Shown: positions 39,366 to 47,802, counted from the stretch's first letter. The stretch is 64,000 nt of DNA from Burkholderia aenigmatica (GCF_902499175.1 NZ_CABVQC010000021.1:48686-112685); one strand, 5' to 3'. Numbers and translations: made by a program. Notes: generated by a model not told the origin, from the letters alone.

Positions 39366-41417
39366 TCAATCCAGTTGAGTTGCGGCGGTTGTCTTGGCGG
39401 AAGGCGTCGTGACGCTTTCGTTCGAAGCGGCGTCAAGCGCATCCAGGCGGCGGCGCACTTCGGTTTTGAGCCTCACGATGGCCTGCCCTACGCTCAACCC
39501 GACGTGAAGATCCGTGCCTTCGTGCATGCCAAGCATCGGCTCGGCCCAGAACTCGCACGTCGTCAAACGGCCGACGTCCCGTCCGTCCAGGACGTGTCCG
39601 AGCAGTGCGCTGCGGAACGAGAAGCCCATTTCGAACGCTTCCCAGAGCGTAACCTTGCGCGCCGCACCAGCGGCTACCGGCAGCGCGGCCGCGCGATACA
39701 GGCGGATCGTTCGGTTGGGCGTCTCCAGACCGACGTCGAAGATGCTGTACAGCCCCGCGTCGAAGAGTCGGAGATTCTCGGCGCTCACGTAGATCGCCCG
39801 ATTCTCCTCACCCCGCGCCGCCATCGTCTGGGCTCCCGACGCGCTACCGGCGGCCAGCTCACGAGCTTCTCGCTCGACCATTTCGCGCCGCGCGGCATCG
39901 AGCCCATGCAAGTAGTCGCAGATCTGCTGCAGGCTCGGCACGCCGCCACGTGCGTCAGCCGCACGTTGCACGGCATCCCACGCGTCTCGAGCCGCCTGTT
40001 CGTCGCTGATCTCGTCCGCGTGCGTGCAGCGCCACTCGGCGAACGTCAGGGCCACGCGCTCACCGTCGTGCGCCGGATCCGGAGCCGGGAAACTCGCGTC
40101 CGCGCCCTTCAACGCGTGATAGGCAGCGTCCGTGCGCTTTAGCGCGATCGAAGCCACGGCGCCGGTATCGATGATGCGCGTGCGCCCGGCCACCGTATCG
40201 AAGTGCTTGCCGGCGGCGTACCAGCGCAGCGCCGCCTCGGGCGTCCAGTCGTTCCGCTCGAGGTCACGTTGGATCTCGTCGGGAATCGCCGCCGAGCCGT
40301 CGAAGTCGGCGAGGCGAAGATTCGCCCAATGGGCGAGCCTGCGCGTGGGCTCGTCTTCCAGACGTCGCCCCATGGCGAGCCGGGTCAACTGCGTGCTGGT
40401 GACGCCGCTTTCGTTGGTGACCTGCTTCCACTGCACGTCTCGTTGCTCACGCACGGCGTTCAGCGCGACATAGAACCCCTTCGTGTCGAAAACCTGCGCG
40501 CCGCGGGCCGCCGGTGTGTTCGTCGACTGCGCCCAGCGCAGCGCCTCGCCGACCTGAACCGCGTTGAGCGGTTGCGACTCGCCCATGCCGAGCGCGAACC
40601 GGATGGCGCGGCCGATCGGGCTGCGGCGGTCCAGGTTGTGGTAAAGCACCCAAACCAGCGCGGCGCGGCCCCAATCGGTGAACTCCGGTTCGGTGACCGG
40701 TTCCACGAGCAGGCCGGCGCATCGCTCGAGCACGCCAACCTCCTCCGCACCAAGCGTGAGCGCTTCGTGGCTGTACGTTGCGTTCCGGATCCGAGCCACC
40801 AGCTCGCGCAGTGCCTGACCGTCGGCGCTCACCGTCTGTCCGCCGGCGTCGCGCATGGCCGCAGCGCAGGGGAGCGCGGCGAGAATCGCGTGGTACGTCG
40901 CCTGGATGGCGTTCGCGTCGCGCGCCTCACGAGCATTGCCGTATTCGATGACGCGCTGAGCGAGCTCGCTCAGCGAGATGGCCTCGTCGCGCTCGTCCGG
41001 AAGCTCCCGTATTAGCCTCTCGATGACATGCACACAAGCACGGGCGCCGCTCGCATCGCCCGCCCACTCGCGCGCTTCGTATTCGTTGACCCTGTCGAGA
41101 CAGACGTGCAGCGCCTCCCCGAGGCCTTTCGCGTGCGCGTCGATTCGTGCGATCGCGACAGCCGCGGCGGCGGTGACCGGCCCAGCATACAGGGGCTCGG
41201 TGCTGACGCCCTCCGGAGCATCCAGCAACGTCGCCTGCTCCCAGTCTTTCGAGCCGCCTGCCACCTCGGGTGTGACGTAGCCGACCGCCTCGCCCGGGAA
41301 CTGCAACGACGCCTGTTCCAGTGCCGTGATCGCCTGCTGGATAACCGCCTTGTTCCCGATCGGGACACCCGTCCAGTCGAGGTGCTTCAATGCCTGCGCA
41401 ATGTCGGTCGCGTTCAT
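39366..41417 (-). CDS. Large hypothetical protein, 683 aa
   Basis: The longest uncharacterised protein in the window. It is mostly helical and Ala/Arg/Glu-rich, with many separate helices (ALEQASLQFPGEAVGYVTPE, EAISLSELAQRVIEYGNARE, RREMVEREARELAAGSASGA). No signal peptide, membrane segment or nucleotide-binding motif is visible. The C-terminal part has EFWAEPMLGMHEGTDLHVGL. Start site support is weak. It lies in a run with the genes at 38127 and 41482. Confidence 0.6.
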   Translation of the reverse strand: MNATDIAQALKHLDWTGVPIGNKAVIQQAITALEQASLQFPGEAVGYVTPEVAGGSKDWEQATLLDAPEGVSTEPLYAGPVTAAAAVAIARIDAHAKGLGEALHVCLDRVNEYEAREWAGDASGARACVHVIERLIRELPDERDEAISLSELAQRVIEYGNAREARDANAIQATYHAILAALPCAAAMRDAGGQTVSADGQALRELVARIRNATYSHEALTLGAEEVGVLERCAGLLVEPVTEPEFTDWGRAALVWVLYHNLDRRSPIGRAIRFALGMGESQPLNAVQVGEALRWAQSTNTPAARGAQVFDTKGFYVALNAVREQRDVQWKQVTNESGVTSTQLTRLAMGRRLEDEPTRRLAHWANLRLADFDGSAAIPDEIQRDLERNDWTPEAALRWYAAGKHFDTVAGRTRIIDTGAVASIALKRTDAAYHALKGADASFPAPDPAHDGERVALTFAEWRCTHADEISDEQAARDAWDAVQRAADARGGVPSLQQICDYLHGLDAARREMVEREARELAAGSASGAQTMAARGEENRAIYVSAENLRLFDAGLYSIFDVGLETPNRTIRLYRAAALPVAAGAARKVTLWEAFEMGFSFRSALLGHVLDGRDVGRLTTCEFWAEPMLGMHEGTDLHVGLSVGQAIVRLKTEVRRRLDALDAASNESVTTPSAKTTAATQLD

Positions 41418-41481
41418 TTCATCGATTGGTGTTGACCCGGACCATCCGGGGGTTCATGGACCACGATACCGGGGAAGCCCC

Positions 41482-42024
41482 TCAAATCAAGGCCTGCTCG
41501 CGCGCCACGGACGCGCCGGCGCCAACCGGAGAAGCTACCGCGCGCGCTCGATCGGCCGCGGCCTGCTGTTGCTGTGCCCGCGCGGCCGCAGCGATGATTT
41601 CGTGCGCGGCGCGGAAGTAGTCGCTCGGTGTGTCGAACGTGCGGAGCGCGATCGGCCCGTCCTCGTTCCAGTCGGTGTAGTGCTCGATCACAGCCCGCTG
41701 AAGCGCCTCCCATGCCGTGTGTTCTTCCCACTCGGGCTCGTAATAGCCGACAGACTCGCCGACCATCACCGTCCCCTTCCACGGCTGCCAGGGCTCGCTC
41801 ATCACGATCCAGTTGCGCCCGTGCTTGGGCTGGTACTTGAATGAGCCGTGGTCCCGTCTGCCGTGAGGGACGCTCATCCGGTCCCAATGTTTGAAATCGT
41901 GTCCGCCGACATTGGTGAATGACTTGCACGAGTCATCCGCCCGGAACTGCTCGCGCTCATCGCCAAGTAGCTGCAGCAACGGCGCGGCGCGCTTCGACAG
42001 CTTCTTCAGGATGCGCAGGTTCAA
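41482..42024 (-). CDS. Hypothetical protein, 180 aa (TTG start)
   Basis: The TTG at 42024 overlaps the TGA of the upstream gene (TTGA), and GGGAGA lies ~7 nt before it, so a coupled TTG start is likely. A basic N-terminal helix (MNLRILKKLSKRAAPLLQLL) is followed by an aromatic-rich core (NWIVMSEPWQPWKGTVMVGE) and a Gln/Ala-rich helical tail. No family recognised. Confidence 0.55.
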   Translation of the reverse strand: MNLRILKKLSKRAAPLLQLLGDEREQFRADDSCKSFTNVGGHDFKHWDRMSVPHGRRDHGSFKYQPKHGRNWIVMSEPWQPWKGTVMVGESVGYYEPEWEEHTAWEALQRAVIEHYTDWNEDGPIALRTFDTPSDYFRAAHEIIAAAARAQQQQAAADRARAVASPVGAGASVAREQALI

Positions 42025-42407
42025 GATTTGTCTCCCGATGCATGCACGTTGGCGGCGAGTGTCGCGCCTGGTGCAGTGTCAGACTGGTTCCCGTTTATGG
42101 GGAAGTGGCTACCATTCGTGCGGTTCGTTTGCTCACGCTGCTTCCCGACCGGATTTCCGTGCTCATCGCCGTCGAACCTTATCGTGACCGGCCCGTGACG
42201 CATGTCGCCCGTCATCCGGCCGTTGAGGGCGCGCTTCTCGGCAGCGGTAAGGTTGCGCCACTTGGCAATCCAGAACTCGCCCACCAGCAGACCGCGCGGC
42301 GCGGGGCCTTGCATCTCGCCAACGGAGATCCCGCGTTCGCGGCACCACTTCTCGGCGGCGTTGCTCGCCTCGAAATCGCCCGGCTGATCGAAAACGATGG
42401 TCACCAT
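42021..42407 (-). CDS. Hypothetical protein, 128 aa
   Basis: GAGGATTGT precedes the ATG. The N-terminal ~75 residues look like a small alpha/beta domain (MVTIVFDQPGDFEASNAAEK to FWIAKWRNLTAAEKRALNGR). The last 50 residues are Asn/Gly/Thr-rich and disordered. It lies between the 134-aa gene (8 bp) and the TTG gene (overlap). Confidence 0.55.
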   Translation of the reverse strand: MVTIVFDQPGDFEASNAAEKWCRERGISVGEMQGPAPRGLLVGEFWIAKWRNLTAAEKRALNGRMTGDMRHGPVTIRFDGDEHGNPVGKQREQTNRTNGSHFPINGNQSDTAPGATLAANVHASGDKS

Positions 42408-42415
42408 ACAATCCT

Positions 42416-42820
42416 CTACGCATCATCCAGACTGCCGGCGTGCACCGCCGCGCGATCGCCGGACAGCGTCTCGCGACGGACCGATGAGGCGAACGCCAGC
42501 AAATCCGCATAGCTGATGCCGCTGATGTCGCCACCGCGAGCCTGGATGAACTTGTCCACCAGCGGGCGCACGGCCGATATCTCGGCCATGACGTCGTTGA
42601 ACGGACGCTCCAGCGGACCCTCCGACGACAATGCCTTCCCCGCTTCCTGTTGGGAGCCGGAAGGGGCGGGAGCAACGAGCGCGTATTCGATGTCGCTGTC
42701 ACCCTGCTTGTCGGCGCACCACGAAACTTCGTGGAGGCCTGCGAATTCGAATTCACCGGGCGGCAGATCGCCGACGTTCAGATATATGCGCTGCGGCGCA
42801 TTCTTGATGTTCGTATCCAT
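42416..42820 (-). CDS. Hypothetical protein, 134 aa
   Basis: The ATG at 42820 follows AGAGG. The product MDTNIKNAPQRIYLNVGDLP has FAGLHEVSWCADKQGDSDIE, resembling the short phage proteins with a W-C motif, and a helical C-terminal half. First gene after palindrome 4; the string 42416-38127 probably reads from it. Confidence 0.55.
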   Translation of the reverse strand: MDTNIKNAPQRIYLNVGDLPPGEFEFAGLHEVSWCADKQGDSDIEYALVAPAPSGSQQEAGKALSSEGPLERPFNDVMAEISAVRPLVDKFIQARGGDISGISYADLLAFASSVRRETLSGDRAAVHAGSLDDA

Positions 42821-42974
42821 CGACCTCTTCTCAGTGAGCATTGCCGCAAGTGGCGGCGATTCCGCCACCCCGAGTTGGAAGCCCACGATACCCGTTGTGC
42901 CAGGCAAATCAAGGTGACCGCGCGAGCCGTACAGGTGGCCTGATTTACCGTGTTCGAATCTGCATCCAATATAC

Positions 42975-42988
42975 TTCCTATCAGGAAA
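42975..42988 (-). promoter_or_regulatory. TTCC-N5-GGAA promoter palindrome 4
   Basis: TTCCTATCAGGAAA. On the minus strand TATATT follows after one base. It lies ~155 bp before the 42416 gene. Confidence 0.5.
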
Positions 42989-43021
42989 TGACGTGCAAAG
43001 TGTACCTGCCGCTGGGCGTCG

Positions 43022-43062
43022 AAAAAACAAAAGCCCGCTGCTCCCAAGGGGGCGCAGCGGGC
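43022..43062 (-). terminator. Rho-independent terminator, minus strand
   Basis: GCCCGCTGC (43033-43041) pairs with GCAGCGGGC (43054-43062); the plus-strand AAAAAACAAAA gives the U-run. It ends the pair 43348/43100 and isolates the next promoter. Confidence 0.85.
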
Positions 43063-43099
43063 ATGGTTTAAGGTTAGATGCTACCGGTTGGCCGAATCG

Positions 43100-43363
43100 T
43101 CAACTTTGCGGTCGAGAAGCCAGTCGTTGATTGGTTTCGACGATGAAGTCCGCCTCCTCTGCGGTCAGTCCATAGTCGCTCGGGACGGCAGAATCAGCCA
43201 TACCAACGTCGAAGTACGGCTCGGTAATGAAGACGCCGTCGTGCGTGATGCCGACCTGGGGATAGCTGTTGTCCGTCATTTCGACTTCGAGCCGGCCGCG
43301 TAGCGAAACCGGAATACTGGCCGCCGGAAGATCCAGATCGTCAAGCGTCATTGGGTTTTGCAT
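43100..43363 (-). CDS. Hypothetical protein, 87 aa
   Basis: GGAGAAG precedes the ATG at 43363, which lies 16 bp inside the end of the kinase-like gene, so expression is coupled. The acidic product MQNPMTLDDLDLPAASIPVS, then LEVEMTDNSYPQVGITHDGV, ends in a helix with an Asp/Glu cluster (GLTAEEADFIVETNQRL). It could be a partner or inhibitor of the upstream kinase-like protein by position. Confidence 0.55.
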   Translation of the reverse strand: MQNPMTLDDLDLPAASIPVSLRGRLEVEMTDNSYPQVGITHDGVFITEPYFDVGMADSAVPSDYGLTAEEADFIVETNQRLASRPQS

Positions 43364-44040
43364 TTTGCTTCTCCAGTGTACGCAAGTGATTCCCCAATCT
43401 GGAACGCATCCCAGCGAAGTCGGGTGAGAATTTCCGCATTCGACTCCCGACTCACGCTCGGCTTGACATCGCTCGAACGGCTTGCGATCGGAGTGATTCC
43501 ACCTGGATCGAACACAACGACACGGCCATGGATACGGCCGATGTTGTCCACACCCATCTCGCCCCAATCAAAGCCTTTCGTGCGTAGTACCTCACGCATC
43601 CGCAATGCATCCGCATCGGAAACGGATTCGGTATCCGCGCGTTCCGTGAGCTCATACCGGAGGTATCCAACGGTGCCGCTTGCCAGCGTCTGCAACACTT
43701 CCGGAATGTCCGGACGAATCGCAAGATCGCCCATGCCCAATCGCAGCACCTTGTCTTCGCCAGCCTTCAACGCGACCGACGACGCGCCGCCGCCCAGAGG
43801 TTCCAACGTCACGACTCCGATCTCGTGGATGCGGTTCACAAGCGCAGAAAAATCTCGCGAGTGAAGAATATCCTGAGCGATGGGATCGGGCCACTCATCT
43901 ACATATGCCCCAAAATTCACTTTCCGGGTCGACGCAAGCAAGGCGTCTCGCAGGATCGTGCTGGGTGTCTCTGCTACCCGTTCGATCCGCTTAATGGCTC
44001 GCCCAGAAAGCTTCTGGACCGATCCGACGTAATTGTTCAT
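43348..44040 (-). CDS. Small protein-kinase-like protein, 230 aa
   Basis: AGGAGCAGG precedes the ATG. Pattern reading gives a kinase-like core: a glycine-rich loop LEPLGGGASSVALKAGEDK (~78-96) with a lysine, a helix-rich middle, a catalytic-loop-like MGVDNIGRIHGRVVVFDPGG (~178-197) with D-N, and a DPG in place of DFG. This fits the APH/protein-kinase-like fold of phage and plasmid proteins. The substrate is unknown. The overlapping 87-aa gene may regulate it. Judged by motif only. Confidence 0.55.
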   Translation of the reverse strand: MNNYVGSVQKLSGRAIKRIERVAETPSTILRDALLASTRKVNFGAYVDEWPDPIAQDILHSRDFSALVNRIHEIGVVTLEPLGGGASSVALKAGEDKVLRLGMGDLAIRPDIPEVLQTLASGTVGYLRYELTERADTESVSDADALRMREVLRTKGFDWGEMGVDNIGRIHGRVVVFDPGGITPIASRSSDVKPSVSRESNAEILTRLRWDAFQIGESLAYTGEAKCKTQ

Positions 44041-44042
44041 AG

Positions 44043-44100
44043 ACCTGCTCCTGAAAAATTGCGAAGCAGGCTCCCAACGGGAATCTGCCCCGCTGGGTTG
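44043..44100 (-). promoter_or_regulatory. 5' leader hairpin, kinase-like gene
   Basis: On the minus strand AACCCAGCGGGGCAG is followed by TTCCC-GTT-GGGA and CTGCTTC, then AGGAGCAGG and the ATG. Same order of elements as 33066-33103 and 34244-34285. Confidence 0.5.
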
Positions 44101-44193
44101 GATGTGCATTGACGTGCGATTGAATCGCGGGATATCCCGCTGGCTGGCTGTCGGCCCAGCTACCGTCGAAGTGAGACTCCAATATACCCCAAG

Positions 44194-44207
44194 TTCCTAC
44201 CAGGAAT
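44194..44207 (-). promoter_or_regulatory. TTCC-N5-GGAA promoter palindrome 5
   Basis: TTCCTACCAGGAAT; TATATT follows 7 nt later on the minus strand. Drives the kinase-like gene. Confidence 0.55.
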
Positions 44208-44248
44208 CTATCCGCGATTGACGGCGGGCTCGCCGCGAGGCGGTGCGA

Positions 44249-45505
44249 CTATCGGTCGCTTTCAGCTTCGCGGAAGCTTTCGTGGCGACGCGCCAGGCCC
44301 ATTGCCGAGGGCTGGTCCTCGGACCGATCCGGAATGGTCTTCAGGCGCTTTCCGTGATACTGCCAGTAGTCCGTGTTGGACAACGTCCTGGAGACATGGA
44401 CGACGCACCGCTCGTCGACCGACATGAGGTTGAGATCGAAAAGGGTGTGGATGTCGGTGCGCAACAGCAGGCCGTTTCGGGTCGAGTAGTCCGTCATGAG
44501 CGAGTGCGACACGATGTGCGCGGCCTCGAGCAGTTCCACCACGCGGGCGCCGGTGACCGCGCAGCTCTTCCGGTACGCGTCGAGCAATTGCCTGCGGAAC
44601 CGCTGCTGCCCGCGCCGCGTCTTGATCGCGCGATTCTGGACCTCGTCGTAAGTTGCGTCCTCGTCGTACTCGACGTCGCCGTCAGCGGCGCCGCCCGAAT
44701 CCTCCGGTTCCACCTCTCTCACGACAAGGCAGTCACCCGTACGGCTATCGTAAGCGTGGACGTACCACTCCGCGACGTCGAGATGCCGTCGTGCGACCGA
44801 CGAGGCACTCTTTCCCAGCTCGTCAACCCGGCGGCGATTGCCTTCGCAGAGGATGACACGCGCCGCCAGCCCCCTCCGGAACGACTCGTGAATTGCATCA
44901 TCGAGGGCTTTGGCCCGCGCCGCCTGATCGTGCGCGCGCAGGCGCATTGAAGCGTCGGACGCATCGTCTCTCGCGATCACCAACAGGGCATCGAGCGTTT
45001 CCCGCACATTGCCGTCGAAGACGATCCGGCCGAGTGGATCGGTTGTCAGGTTCTCGTACCAGAAGCACATGGCAAACCCCTCGCTCACCGAGCCGAAGCA
45101 CCATTCGTAGCAGAACCGCGGGTTGGACCTGTAATTTTCGACAGGGTCGCCATGCGAGGTGCGATGCCACTCCTCCACCGAAAAACCCGCATCCTGCAAC
45201 AGGTCGTAGAGCAGCCCCTTGGTTTGCGGCTTCAGGCCTTCCAGGTCGGATGTCATCGCATCGGCGCGGCGGAAGGAGACATGCCGGCCAGTGAGGTCGA
45301 GACGGACCTGGCGCCAACCGGCGCCGCGCCACAGCCGGCCCGGATGACCGTCTTTCACTCCGGAATTTGACCAGTATGGTCTGAACCGGCTGGCGGTCTC
45401 AGGAAGGGAGAAGCCGAGGATCCGTTCGATCTCCTCGAAGGAGAGCGTGACCTCGTTCCCGTCCAGATTGCGGAGGTAGTCTGCGAGGGGGGCGTATTTG
45501 GACAT
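44249..45505 (-). CDS. DUF7662 + HNH endonuclease protein, 418 aa
   Basis: The start at MSKYAPLADYLRNLDGNEV is chosen. Residues ~4-80 match the DUF7662 pattern (LSFEEIERILGFSLPETASR, then RPYWSN), a domain common at the ends of restriction-type proteins. The C-terminal ~300-370 is an HNH_2 nuclease: SCAVTGARVVELLEAAHIVS, RNGLLLRTDIHTLFDLNLM. The middle (~100-290) is unassigned. Likely a DNA endonuclease with a sensing domain, perhaps in defence; no methylase is adjacent. Confidence 0.8.
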   Translation of the reverse strand: MSKYAPLADYLRNLDGNEVTLSFEEIERILGFSLPETASRFRPYWSNSGVKDGHPGRLWRGAGWRQVRLDLTGRHVSFRRADAMTSDLEGLKPQTKGLLYDLLQDAGFSVEEWHRTSHGDPVENYRSNPRFCYEWCFGSVSEGFAMCFWYENLTTDPLGRIVFDGNVRETLDALLVIARDDASDASMRLRAHDQAARAKALDDAIHESFRRGLAARVILCEGNRRRVDELGKSASSVARRHLDVAEWYVHAYDSRTGDCLVVREVEPEDSGGAADGDVEYDEDATYDEVQNRAIKTRRGQQRFRRQLLDAYRKSCAVTGARVVELLEAAHIVSHSLMTDYSTRNGLLLRTDIHTLFDLNLMSVDERCVVHVSRTLSNTDYWQYHGKRLKTIPDRSEDQPSAMGLARRHESFREAESDR

Positions 45506-45660
45506 TGTCTTGCTCGCACGTTGGAAGCGACGGGGACCGCGGTCGACGCCCAGACAGACTGCCCAGGCGGGTTCACGCATATCCCTGCAGGCGCAGAGCG
45601 TAGCACGACACGACCGGCGAGTTCCCTTCCCTGCAGGACCCGTCCAGCACCTTCAACGAT

Positions 45661-45873
45661 TCACGAGCACCGCGCGTAGCGGTTCTTCGCGACGTCCGGC
45701 AGGGCGTCCCTTCCAACGATCGCTTCAGCGAGGTCAGCAGCCCTGTTCCAGCCAATCCCCAGCTGCCGCTGGATATGCGCCACGCACACCCCATCGAATG
45801 CGATGATCTGTCTTGCCTGTGATATCTCGTTCGCCGTCAGCGGTACGAGCGCTGCCCTTTCGAGAATGCCCAT
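45661..45873 (-). CDS. Free-standing FtsK-gamma-like winged helix, 70 aa
   Basis: GAGGAGGG precedes the ATG at 45873. ARQIIAFDGVCVAHIQRQLG, then IGWNRAADLAEAIVG matches the gamma winged-helix domain of FtsK (S.IQR.L.IGYNRAA.L), which reads KOPS sequences on the chromosome. Here it stands alone without a motor. Similar single domains occur on plasmids and in phages; role unknown, DNA binding inferred. Confidence 0.7.
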   Translation of the reverse strand: MGILERAALVPLTANEISQARQIIAFDGVCVAHIQRQLGIGWNRAADLAEAIVGRDALPDVAKNRYARCS

Positions 45874-45989
45874 GTTTTCTGCCCTCCTCGCATCAATTGG
45901 CGCTCGCCGGCCGCCGGCGCCGCGCCCGCTACGACGCAAGACGGCGACCGGCCGGTAGCTGGACACTTCCGCGTGACGCGGTTTCCCGA

Positions 45990-46337
45990 TCAGATGACGA
46001 CGGTCGGCACGCCACGGGCCGCCGGCGGGATCCGGGCATGTTCCGTCATGGTGTATTCGGTCCCCCCGACAATCGTCATCTTCGTGATGCCGTAGGCCGC
46101 GCCGCCGACTTGCACATCGACGGTTTCCGCACCGCCCAGCACTCCGTCGAGATCGTTCACGAGGGTCGGTGCGCCAGCATCCGGCAGCGATCCGACAGCG
46201 TCATCGCCCTTGCTCCGACCGGAGACGGTATAACTGCCTGCCTTCACCTGGATCCAGATGGACGAGTACATACCAAAGATCAACTGATCGATTGGCGTCT
46301 GATTGACGAGATTAGCGAGAGCGGCGGCTTGAGGCAT
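45990..46337 (-). CDS. Hypothetical protein, 115 aa
   Basis: AGGAGAA lies before the ATG. It is a beta-rich protein (YSSIWIQVKAGSYTVSGRSK, VDVQVGGAAYGITKMTIVGG). No family recognised. It is ~120 bp downstream of the 186-aa gene on the same strand. Confidence 0.55.
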   Translation of the reverse strand: MPQAAALANLVNQTPIDQLIFGMYSSIWIQVKAGSYTVSGRSKGDDAVGSLPDAGAPTLVNDLDGVLGGAETVDVQVGGAAYGITKMTIVGGTEYTMTEHARIPPAARGVPTVVI

Positions 46338-46456
46338 AGGTTCTCCTGGTGGTTTGGGGACTACAAAGCGACGACTGGTTACCGAAATTACGCGTTTCTG
46401 GTCGCCGAGGGGTTAGCCCGTATGCGGGTTTTGGGGTTGCATAGCTTCGGTAGCGG

Positions 46457-47017
46457 TCAGGTCCCCGTTCCTCGAAACTCGTCGGATTCGTCGTCTCGCA
46501 GCCAGCGCCGACCTTTACCCCAGACGTCCTCGGGCGGGATCTCACCCGCTCGCAAAACGAATTCCGCAGGATCGAAGCGCCGACACGACCGTATACCCGT
46601 CTGGATCAGATCGAACAGATCCATCGGCGCACCGATTGTGCGTAACGCACGGACCTTGTTCGTGTTCGAGTCAACCAGCATGACGAGCACGACATTGCTG
46701 TCCGGCCTTTCTTCTGCCCACGCCCGCATCACGTCGACGTGAGCCGCTATCGGCGCTGCCAGCGGCCAGACCCTGTCGTCGCCCGTAAGCAGCACGAGCA
46801 TCAGCATGCCGACCGGCAGATCGGGCGTCTGCATCAGCGCGAGGCCATGAGGAATGCCCTGCACGCCGGCTATATCCTCGTCCGAGACATCCGGCAACTG
46901 GAGCACCATCGTCAGCACACCACTGACGATCGTCGCGGCCAGAGCCATTTCACCCGGGCCGGGCGATTCGAGCGGAGAGGCATCACCTACCGCGATTGTC
47001 ATTGCGCGCACGTTCAT
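46457..47017 (-). CDS. Hypothetical protein, 186 aa
   Basis: GGGGAAGAG precedes the ATG at 47017. A central alpha/beta domain with hydrophobic strands (VGMLMLVLLTGDDRVWPLAA, SNVVLVMLVDSNTNKVRALR) could be a Rossmann-type fold. The acidic/basic C-terminus (EIPPEDVWGKGRRWLRDDES) is flexible. Not recognised. Confidence 0.55.
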   Translation of the reverse strand: MNVRAMTIAVGDASPLESPGPGEMALAATIVSGVLTMVLQLPDVSDEDIAGVQGIPHGLALMQTPDLPVGMLMLVLLTGDDRVWPLAAPIAAHVDVMRAWAEERPDSNVVLVMLVDSNTNKVRALRTIGAPMDLFDLIQTGIRSCRRFDPAEFVLRAGEIPPEDVWGKGRRWLRDDESDEFRGTGT

Positions 47018-47050
47018 ATTTTCTCTTCCCCTCATCACGCTTCTTTCTAG

Positions 47051-47371
47051 CTATTCGTTCGCCAGCTTCAACAGGACGCTCGCGTGGCAGCAATCGTCCT
47101 CGTATGGCTGCGTGGGCTTCGGGCACCAGCACCCGAGATTCTTCCCGCGGAGTTCAGCACGTGCGGCCGCGACGAGCCGCTCATTCAGAGGCGCGAAGCC
47201 AAGGTACAGGCTCCAGGCGTGCCGACGATCCCGAACGATGCAACCCGGCAGAAACGGAGACTCTTTGCCGACGACGAACGGATTACCCCACTTCGTCGTG
47301 CGGTCCACCTTGACCGTATCCGGTGGCATGCGCCAGCCCTTCGTCCGCTTCAGTTGCACGCGCTCAGGCAT
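47051..47371 (-). CDS. DUF4326 family protein, 106 aa
   Basis: AGGGAATCG precedes the ATG. It matches DUF4326: VKVDRTTKWGNPFVVGK near the start, ELRGKNLGCWCPKPTQPYED and CCHASVLLKLANE at the end. Cysteines C81 and C83 and the CCH group may bind metal. Common in phages and plasmids; biochemical role unknown. Confidence 0.85.
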   Translation of the reverse strand: MPERVQLKRTKGWRMPPDTVKVDRTTKWGNPFVVGKESPFLPGCIVRDRRHAWSLYLGFAPLNERLVAAARAELRGKNLGCWCPKPTQPYEDDCCHASVLLKLANE

Positions 47372-47387
47372 ACGATTCCCCTGGCCG

Positions 47388-47747
47388 TCAGTAGCCGAGC
47401 AGATCGCGAGCCGCGCGCATCGTCGCCGGAATCACGTCATGCTCGATGAAGGTCCTGCCGCTGGCGTCTACCGTAGTGGTCGCCACGGTCAGCGTGCCGT
47501 CGCCATTGAAAAGCGTCGGTTCAGGTCGATCATGCTCGTTGATCCATTCGATCAGGCGGGCGACGCGGACGGCTGTCTGGTAGGCGGCGTACCGCTCAAT
47601 GTCGTCCGCGAGCCGGGCTTCCTGCACACAGCGTACGCAGTAGGCTCGCCCCAGCGAGATCGCATAGGCAAAGTCTCCGCCCAGCTTCTCGCGGGCTTCC
47701 GGTTCTGGCATGTCGTCAAGCCAGAAGATTCGGTCGTCTGAAATCAT
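47388..47747 (-). CDS. Hypothetical protein, 119 aa, paralogue of 9209 gene
   Basis: AAGGATTGAC precedes the ATG. The N-terminal half (DDMPEPEAREKLGGDFAYAI, then GRAYCVRC) aligns with the 67-aa protein at 9209-9412 and adds a C-terminal domain of ~50 residues. A CVRC pair could bind zinc. Function unknown. Confidence 0.6.
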   Translation of the reverse strand: MISDDRIFWLDDMPEPEAREKLGGDFAYAISLGRAYCVRCVQEARLADDIERYAAYQTAVRVARLIEWINEHDRPEPTLFNGDGTLTVATTTVDASGRTFIEHDVIPATMRAARDLLGY

Positions 47748-47802
47748 GTCAATCCTTCGGACGCCGCACTAAGTTCGGCACCCACACATCGAATTTCCCC
47801 GG

